Source: Blattamonas nauphoetae
Lineage: Eukaryota > Preaxostyla > Oxymonadida
Direction: 5' to 3'
Length of the DNA stretch: 64,000 nucleotides
Assembly: GCA_033064195.1 (NCBI GenBank)
Contig: JARBJD010000108.1
Location: forward strand, 62,001 to 126,000
The position numbers and the translations under genes are program-made. How positions within the stretch are numbered: position 1 is the first letter of the stretch; each line of letters opens with the position of its first letter. The notes beneath the pieces are model-generated. The model ran no database searches, was not told where the DNA came from, and saw only the letters and a program-made list of their open reading frames with translations. Below, in pieces: positions 57,822 through 64,000 of this stretch.

Positions 57822-58137
57822 CTAAGAGAGGGAAGATCACATTGAATGAAGAGATGGAGGAAGCGGAAATGTCAAGAAAACAAAAGACGAACGAGGTTTG
57901 GATGATTTCGATCGAAGTGACCATATTTTTCGATCAGGATAGGTGGGTCCAGCCCTGACCCATGGTGAGAGATACACACTTACTGATACACGGTCCAACG
58001 TTTTGAAAGATGTAATCAAAAGAAACCACGTTTGTGAAGAAAACTGTAATCTTCCAGTTTTGACAGAGAAATGTGTGAAATGGTACCAGGGCGACAATGA
58101 TGACAAAAAATCAAATTAAAATCAACAAAAAGAGAAA
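57822..58137. other. Intergenic between TMA7 and Atg18
   Basis: 316 bases with no supported gene. A minus-strand frame here is Arg/Lys/Pro-rich but lacks a start. May hold a last exon of Atg18, which I could not confirm. Confidence 0.35.
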
Positions 58138-59366
58138 CTACCTTCGATCAAGGAGTGAATGTTCGAGACATCTCTCACATTTCCGACTTGACGCTCCAGG
58201 GGGTGGAAGACGGTAATGTAAGTAGTTTCCATCTGCAAAAGCCACTTGAATGACATTACTGTCAGCGTTGAAAGCAGAAATATGGTATGTTTCTGTGATA
58301 CCCTCATCGTCAAGGTAGATACATGCGATGGATTTCTCGCTCTTTCGCTCTCCCATGACTGCAAAGATGTGGATTGTTTTGGATGTTGAACTTACAACAA
58401 GCATGCTGCCATCTTCAGAGAAGCTGAGCGAATGAACAGCAGCAGTTTTTCCGATTTTGCTCCGTTTTAACTCCATGATTTGTTGGCGCGAATGGGTATC
58501 CCAAATTCGAATGGTGGTACCACGTGTAGATGCTGTAGCTAGCCAAGACCCATCGTTTGTGAAGGCAAGGGCAGCGACGGGATGGTCGTGAGCTTCGATG
58601 ATTTTGTAGCTCCCATAGTTGTCACCGCCCTCCACAACCTCCGTCGACTTCACATCACGCAATGTGACAAGATAGATATTGCCGGTTGTTGTGTCGCAGG
58701 GATATGCCAACAGAGTGCGTTGTGGGCAAAGTGCGATTCGTCCGGTTTGATTTGCTGGTACATCTGTCGGAATTCCACCTCGGCGATCTGTGTGAGACGT
58801 GAATATTGTAAATTTGCATACTGAAATAGATATCCAATGTACACACTGCTTCGATCTTTTCAAGTGTGTAAATGACGATGTTCGTTTTGAGCATAACAAT
58901 TAGACTGAGAGAGAAAAACCAGGCGAACACGATGGGCTGGTGGAAAGAGAATTGAATACTATTGTTGGTTGAATCTGACAGCCTGGATATCTTCTGAAAA
59001 CCGGAGGAGACAAATGACTTGTTCAATCTTTGTGTTGAATAGATATAGAATCTTGCGGTCGTGGTCACGATCAACAGAATCGCAAACAATTGCGATCAGT
59101 GAAGTCGAATAAAACATCTCGACAATGAAAATTTTGTGATCATTGACTGATGGAGAGAAAGTGAAAAAGATGTTGGAGAGGAACTATACATCCTGATGCA
59201 CAATGCTCAAATGGATTTGTCCTCCATAGCGAGTATCCATGCTTTGTTCCAGCTACGAGGCAACTGGAGATCAGCAGAAGTCGATGAAGCTTAGAAATGG
59301 AACAAACTTGTTGGTTTGATTGAAACTCAGGAATGTCAACTCACTTGACGGTTCATGGATTTGCAT
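58138..59366 (-). CDS. ATG18: Atg18/WIPI-type PROPPIN
   Basis: Start ATG 59364-59366 (MQIHEPSSELTFLSFNQTNN); about four introns. The chain reads CLVAGTKHGYSLWRTNPFEH, EMFYSTSLIAIVCDS, YLIVMLKTNIVIYTLEKIEA, GRIALCPQRTLLAYPCD, HPVAALAFTNDGSWLATAST and RGTTIRIWDT. This is the conserved blade order of PROPPINs ('TSLiAiv', 'laYPg', 'lATAStkGTliRvfdT'). The proteins bind PI3P/PI(3,5)P2 on autophagosome and endosome membranes. The phosphoinositide motif, normally L/FRRG, is LKRS here (ELKRSKIGKTAAVHSL). The terminal stop TAG at 58138-58140 follows RR; a further exon cannot be excluded. Confidence 0.85.
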
Positions 59367-59573
59367 GTTGACCTCTTTCTTGCTTTGGGTTCTGTTTGAA
59401 CCATAACATAAATAAGTGTAATCAGAGAAGAATAAACAGAAGAATGCCGAGTGAAAATTACACGTATTCGAGTACTGACAAAGATGACAAGATTATCAAT
59501 GCCACACAATCACTGAAGTGCAATTCCAGTAGAAAGATCCAGCAAAAGTGAGGAATCACGCTGAAGCCTCCGC

Positions 59574-60208
59574 TTACTTTCCCTTCTTGCCCTTCTGAGC
59601 CTTAACTGTCTTGGCCTCTTCCACAGCAGCAGCGGCATCGGCCTCCTTACCGCCAATTCGGGTGTAAAGAAGGAAGTTTCCGTTTTTATGGACTTCTCTG
59701 ATTTTACCCTCAGCATGAAGTTTACGAATGACACGTTTGGCAAGTGACAAATTGCAGCCAAGGCGATCAGCAACAGAAGCGGTAGTGATGTTTTTCATTG
59801 ATGGGATGGAAGTCTTGAGTTTCTCCAGACCCTGAGCATCCAGAAGGACAGCTGCTGCTTGCTTGGATGTTTTTGCGGATTCTTGAGACCACTTCTGCAT
59901 GACGAGAAAAGAGGATTGATTTCAGTTGGAGAAGGGTTTTGAGAAATTGGATCGATTGATTTTGGAGTGGAAGATTTGATTGAGGGATAATGAATGGAGA
60001 ATGAATGATATAGAAGAAGCTTAATCGAAACCTTCTTGGCCTTGCTGGCACCGGCTTTCTGCATGGCCTTTTTGACCTGTCCCTGTTTGCTCTTTCCTCC
60101 TGCTGCTTTGGGTGGCTACGAGACGATAGAAAAGGTGGATGGATATGAACAGATGAGTACAGTGGAAGAGGATAAGATGTTTGAAAAGCAATGAACAACT
60201 CATACCAT
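59574..60208 (-). CDS. RPS25: 40S ribosomal protein eS25
   Basis: Three exons (60206-60208, 60032-60115, 59574-59894) encode 135 residues. The first exon holds only the ATG, since an intron begins GTATGAG directly after it, a layout known in ribosomal protein genes. Motifs: PPKAAGGKSKQGQVKKAMQK, KWSQESAKTSKQAAAVLLDA, SVADRLGCNLSLAKRVIRKL, GKIREVHKNGNFLLYTRI. eS25 sits on the small-subunit head near the E site. The C-terminal tail is lysine-rich. Divergent with PP1, 223 bases between starts. Confidence 0.92.
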
Positions 60209-60431
60209 TCTGTGAGATCGATCAGAAATTATCCTCTCGGGGCACAAAGTACTCGTTATGGGAATTGGAATCAAGTTTGTCCACAATCAAATGAATAACT
60301 CGCTCTTTCGGGGAAGATAGAGTTTTAGAAGGAGATCTTCCTTCAATTGTCCCGATTGGCAACGAAAATGAAAAGATCACCCACAAGTCAGTTCTGTTTT
60401 TAAATTTTGATATCTTTCTCGTCATTCTTTG

Positions 60432-61866
60432 ATGGAAATCAGCATTCCACCAACCGATATTACATCTATTCCAAGTCGCTATTTCGATGACTGTCCAAGG
60501 AATTCAGATGCTGCATTGATCGCCAAGGAACTCATCTCTGTCAGAACCAACTCTGTTGGGGTCCATGTGAATATTCCAGAGAAAAACATGAAAGGCTTGC
60601 CCATTGTGTTCATTGAATAATCATCTCCTGCTGTTTTATTTCTTTTGGTTGTAGCTCTCATTCGTGACGCACGAACAATCATCATGGATCAACCAATGCT
60701 CCTTCGTCTTCAAGGACCCATTAACATCTGTGGAGACCTACATGGCCAATACTACGATCTCTTACGACTCTTTGAATCTGGTGGATACCCACCAAATAAG
60801 AACTACCTCTTTTTAGGAGGTTTGCACATTTTCTTCAGATTTTTAACTCAACGTCCATTCCACATATTTCAGATTATGTAGATCGGGGCCCGTTTTCTCT
60901 AGAGTGCATTACTCTCCTTCTTGCGTTTAAAGTCATGTATCCTACCCAAATTTTCCTTCTACGAGGCAACCATGAATGTGCCAGCATAAATCACCTATTC
61001 GGCTTCTATGATGAATGTATTCTATCGTATTATAACCTTAAGCACATTTTTCAGGCATTCAGCGGTACTCTGATCATCTTTGGAAATTATTCATTGATCT
61101 TTTCAACTGTCTTCCAGTCGCTGCTGTGTGCCTACTCGCTTCTCCATCATCCTCTCGTTCTCTTTAGATTGTGGGTGAAAAGATGTTTTGTATTCATGGA
61201 GGTCTATCTCCATCTCTTCATGACATGGAACAAATCGATCGTCTGATTCGTCCATGTGATATTCCTGAGGAGGGTCTCTTGTGTGACCTACTGTGGGCTG
61301 ACCCTTCTCCAAATGTTCCAGAGTGGGGTCCAAATGAACGAGGGATTTCGTATGTTTATGGTGCACGAGCAATCGACGATTTCATCCAAAGGTTCGATTT
61401 TGATGTGGTTGTCAGGGCACATCAAGTGGTGCCAAACGGTTATGAATTTTTCAACAACCAAACTCTACTAACGCTCTTTTCGGCACCTAACTATTGTGGA
61501 CAATTCGACAATGCGGCGGCACTCCTCGAAGTCGATGCAGAAATGTTGTGCCATTTCAAGGTTGTCCGGCCACAGAATCCACCTCTTAAACTCAACCTTA
61601 GAATTGATCGATCTCATTCTTTCAACCCATCTGTTTCTTCTTCTCCACCAAAACAAAGATACAGCCAACCACTTCAAAATCCCCATCAAGACCAGAATTC
61701 TCCACCTAAAAAGCAGAATCCGCCTCGAAATTCTGCAATGGGACCGTCATATCCATCACCTTCACGCCAGCCTTCTTCTCCCAACCGTCATAATCGCTCT
61801 TCCCATTCCATCCAACAAAGATCTTCACCCACAAAAACACTTCCACAATCTTCATTCCGGCACTGA
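60432..61866 (+). CDS. PP1-type serine/threonine phosphatase with Pro-rich tail
   Basis: Exons 60432-60594, 60655-60819, 60873-61016, 61055-61125 and 61168-61866 encode 413 residues. The metal-binding motifs are present: [28 protein letters not shown], the histidine in FCIHGGLSP, and RAHQVV. The C-terminal [11 protein letters not shown] block is typical of PP1. The N-terminal 50 residues match PP1's first helices. A Pro/Ser/Gln-rich extension of about 80 residues after residue 330 is not in ordinary PP1. The first intron (60595-60654) starts GC rather than GT: using GC-AG restores the PP1 frame ([17 protein letters not shown]), whereas no GT donor does. Confidence 0.92.
60595..60654 (+). other. 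GC-AG intron in the PP1 gene
   Basis: The 60-base intron begins GCTTGCCC and ends TTGTAG, preserves frame, and contains an in-frame TAA. All GT choices nearby break the frame. Flanking residues (IPEKNMK before, [10 protein letters not shown] after) align with the PP1 family, which supports the junction. Confidence 0.6.
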
Positions 61867-62143
61867 TCATCTTTACACTGCTATTTTCCAGTTATTATGT
61901 AGTTTCTGTCGTATTCATTCTTAATTTTCGTTCATCTCATTCCTCGACAAAGAAACCGTGACATTGGAATGGTGACTGTAATATCCGAACTAAGTGTTAT
62001 CTGGAAAGGATCTGATCGTGCAAAGTCTAAAAATGAATATGATGAAGTGAGGATTCCGGATTCTAGGCTGTATTCGATTGAATACGCGTGAAAAAAGGAT
62101 GTTCACAGGAGAACGTGAAGAGTGTCAAAAGATAGGTAGATTC

Positions 62144-62488
62144 CTACTCCTTCCGCACATTCAGAGATTCTTCAGCCTTTTTTGCCTTTTTCCGAAGCCG
62201 TAGAGCCAGGATCCCACAGATAGCACCAATAACAATCCAGATGCCAGCTGCGATCCAGCTGTAGATAGCTAAATTCCGAAATTCTTTGTGTGTGATTGGT
62301 TCTCCAACAGGTAGTTCAAAAAAGTGACCTAGTCCTTGCATTGCAAGCGCAAACGCGCAGAGCAATGAGAAACCAGAACAACACGCAGAACCTGAGGTAA
62401 ACGAGAAAGACATCAAAAGAAGATTGAGACAACAAGATATGAAGAAAAAAGAAGAAAGAGACAGACAGGCTAACCCTTTCGACACCAT
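62144..62488 (-). CDS. Small membrane protein, 114 residues
   Basis: The frame from ATG 62486-62488 contains hydrophobic segments at about residues 9-50 and at 82-100 (WIAAGIWIVIGAICGILA), then a basic tail RLRKKAKKAEESLNVRKE. A sequence resembling an intron (GTTAGCCTG ... ACCTCAG, about 62397-62471) lies near the start but does not splice in frame to the N-terminus I propose, so the first 35 residues are doubtful. Family not recognised. Confidence 0.45.
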   Translation of the reverse strand: MVSKGLACLSLSSFFFISCCLNLLLMSFSFTSGSACCSGFSLLCAFALAMQGLGHFFELPVGEPITHKEFRNLAIYSWIAAGIWIVIGAICGILALRLRKKAKKAEESLNVRKE

Positions 62489-62676
62489 TGAGTACGATCT
62501 CACCCACTGGCGAAATGATATTGTCGTCAGTTTCTTTCCAAGAGAGGATACTTGAAAATAACTTGATATTATGGTTTACACGTCAGAAATCTCTGCCAAT
62601 AACAATAATTATGAAAAAACATTCTTCAAAATGGAAGCAATGAGGAACACTTTCATTCAACCAAGAAAAAAGAGGC

Positions 62677-63062
62677 TTATTCTTGTTTGTTGATGTAAGT
62701 GGCTCCACATTTACCGCAGTACAAGCGATCCTTGTGCTTGGCCATGAAGACACCAGCACCGCATGCAGGGTTGCGGCATTCGTGGCGAGCGTGCACAACT
62801 GTTCCGTCGTCACGGATGTTGTAGTATTTCAGAACTGCAAGCTTTACCTTCTTCTTCTTATGCTTGTTCTTCTTTGGTTTGGTGTAAACCTTCTTCTTGT
62901 GCTTTTTGCCTCCTCCAACGAGACGGAGGATGTCGTATTCAATCAGCTCTGAAGCTGGAAGGGAAAAGAGAGAACAATAAGGTGTCGAAGTGGACAATAG
63001 AAGAGAATTAGATTCAGAAAAGTACTGAAACAGGTAATATCACTCGTTTTCACACCTTCCAT
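62677..63062 (-). CDS. RPS27A: Ribosomal protein eS31 (S27a) with only a stub of ubiquitin
   Basis: Exons 63032-63062 and 62677-62954 encode 102 residues. The C-terminal part is eS31: [40 protein letters not shown], then [17 protein letters not shown], with the zinc-ribbon cysteines. In most eukaryotes this protein is made as a fusion to ubiquitin. Here the sequence before it is only [20 protein letters not shown] followed by [12 protein letters not shown], where RLVGGG looks like a relic of the ubiquitin tail LRLRGG. I found no ubiquitin-coding exon upstream. Confidence 0.85.
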
Positions 63063-63339
63063 GAGATCAAGAGGCTCCCGGGTATTTACACATCAAAATA
63101 ATCACAGGGTTTGATCTACTTCAGGAGATCAATCATGCGTGATTCAACATACAATGATACTACCATCAATGGTCATCCAAAATTGTGACGACCACATCAT
63201 ATGCGCAGTTCATTGTTCGCTGAGTGAGTGGAAACAGAAACTTCATCGAAAGAATAATCTGATATGCAAAGCAACAAAAAGTAATTGGACCCGGGTATGA
63301 GAGGTGAGACGAGTTCCAGAAAAGAAAGACATTAGGTAT

Positions 63340-64000
63340 TTAATCAGGGTTGACTGTGTCGGTGACCTCAACAATCTTGAATGGGGCTTGGTATAATAAA
63401 TTGTCATTGATATAAATCTTGAGTTCATATTCACCAACAGGCCATGGCCTATAGAACAAGGATATAAGTTGGATTGCGAGGAGGAAGAAGGTCGATGTTG
63501 GCGATGAAGAGAAAAAATGAAGTAAAAACCGCGGGAGTTCGGCATGAGTGTCAATGACGTTCATCAAAAGTGTGGAGAGGTTACATGACACAATCTCGTA
63601 GTTTGGAGGCTGTGATGAGAAAAATGATGAAAACAAGAGAATCGATACAGCTGTAAAGACGAGTTATTACACCAGGGCATTGAAGAAAAGGAATGAGGAA
63701 TGAATAAATATGTATATACCAACACCATGTGAATCGCTACAAGTTGTTGGAGGAATGGAGAGAAATGTCAGTTACGGTGTGAAGAGAAGAGGCATACTTG
63801 CAGACCCACACTACTCGGCCATACGACCCAGCCTGTATAATAGCGAAATATGATTTAAATTCAAGTTGAAGAACCGACATACCAGGACAGTTGAAAGAAC
63901 GCATCGTGCATGGATGATTGGATCTGAATGATTACGTCAATAAATCGAGGAATAGGATATACCCGTTGTGAAGAATACTCCATCCACTGGTTGTGATGGA
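63340..64000 (-). CDS. Unknown beta-rich protein, partial
   Basis: The last exon reads GPWPVGEYELKIYINDNLLY then QAPFKIVEVTDTVNPD, with stop at 63340-63342. Upstream pieces QPPNYEIVSC and MRSFNCPGWVVWPSSVGLQ lie in short exons separated by introns of about 80-130 bases. The pattern 'G.W.vG.Y.l.ly.n..l....F.v' suggests an immunoglobulin-like domain. The gene continues past the window. No family recognised. Confidence 0.5.

Overview
This is a protist nuclear DNA window: about 22 protein genes, most split by very short spliceosomal introns, packed on both strands around a roughly 16 kb gene-poor island of transposable-element debris. TAA, TAG and TGA all act as stops, so the nuclear code is standard. 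Introns are mostly 30-150 bases, start GTTTG, GTATG, GTCTG or GTGTG and end in a pyrimidine run plus AG. The intron style, an SPRY-like protein of a type I associate with Preaxostyla, and the Merlin, mariner and pogo elements make me favour a metamonad, possibly an oxymonad relative. That placement is an inference from memory of the families, not a search.

Layout. 1-6917: PP2A methylesterase (partial) head to head with the rRNA-processing protein EBP2, then an SPRY protein, Rab7 and a charged coiled-coil protein. 6918-23079: a gene-poor island with a palindrome, a decayed mariner, three copies of a foldback MITE, a 650 bp TA-flanked TIR element, an inverted repeat enclosing a zinc-finger ORF, a DDE-like fragment, a Merlin element with perfect TIRs and a perfect 8-bp target-site duplication, and a pogo/Tigger-like element with long TIRs. 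23080-36646: a coiled-coil/WD40 protein, phosphofructokinase, an AT-hook protein, an unknown small protein, CIAO1 and a TBC (Gyp7-like) protein. 36798-48767: a ClC chloride channel, a DENN protein, ribosomal protein eL13 and a kinesin-3 with a C-terminal CaaX box. 48948-64000: an armadillo-like/RS-rich protein, a UBA protein, an RNF216-like RBR protein, an LRR protein, TMA7, an Atg18/WIPI PROPPIN, eS25, a PP1 phosphatase, a small membrane protein, eS31 and a partial unknown gene.

Functionally the genes are housekeeping. There is ribosome production (EBP2, eL13, eS25, eS31, TMA7), late-endosome and autophagy traffic (Rab7, TBC, DENN, Atg18, ClC), phosphatase control (PME-1, PP1), glycolysis (PFK), cytosolic Fe-S assembly (CIAO1) and ubiquitin handling (UBA, RBR). 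No operon logic applies, but several divergent pairs share very short intergenic gaps and some convergent pairs are almost touching. I found no CRISPR, rRNA or convincing tRNA gene. The most unusual items are residue-level departures in conserved families (ClC, PROPPIN, TBC, RBR, eS31), a likely GC-AG intron in PP1, the prenylation-type tail on the kinesin, and the well-bounded transposons of the island.
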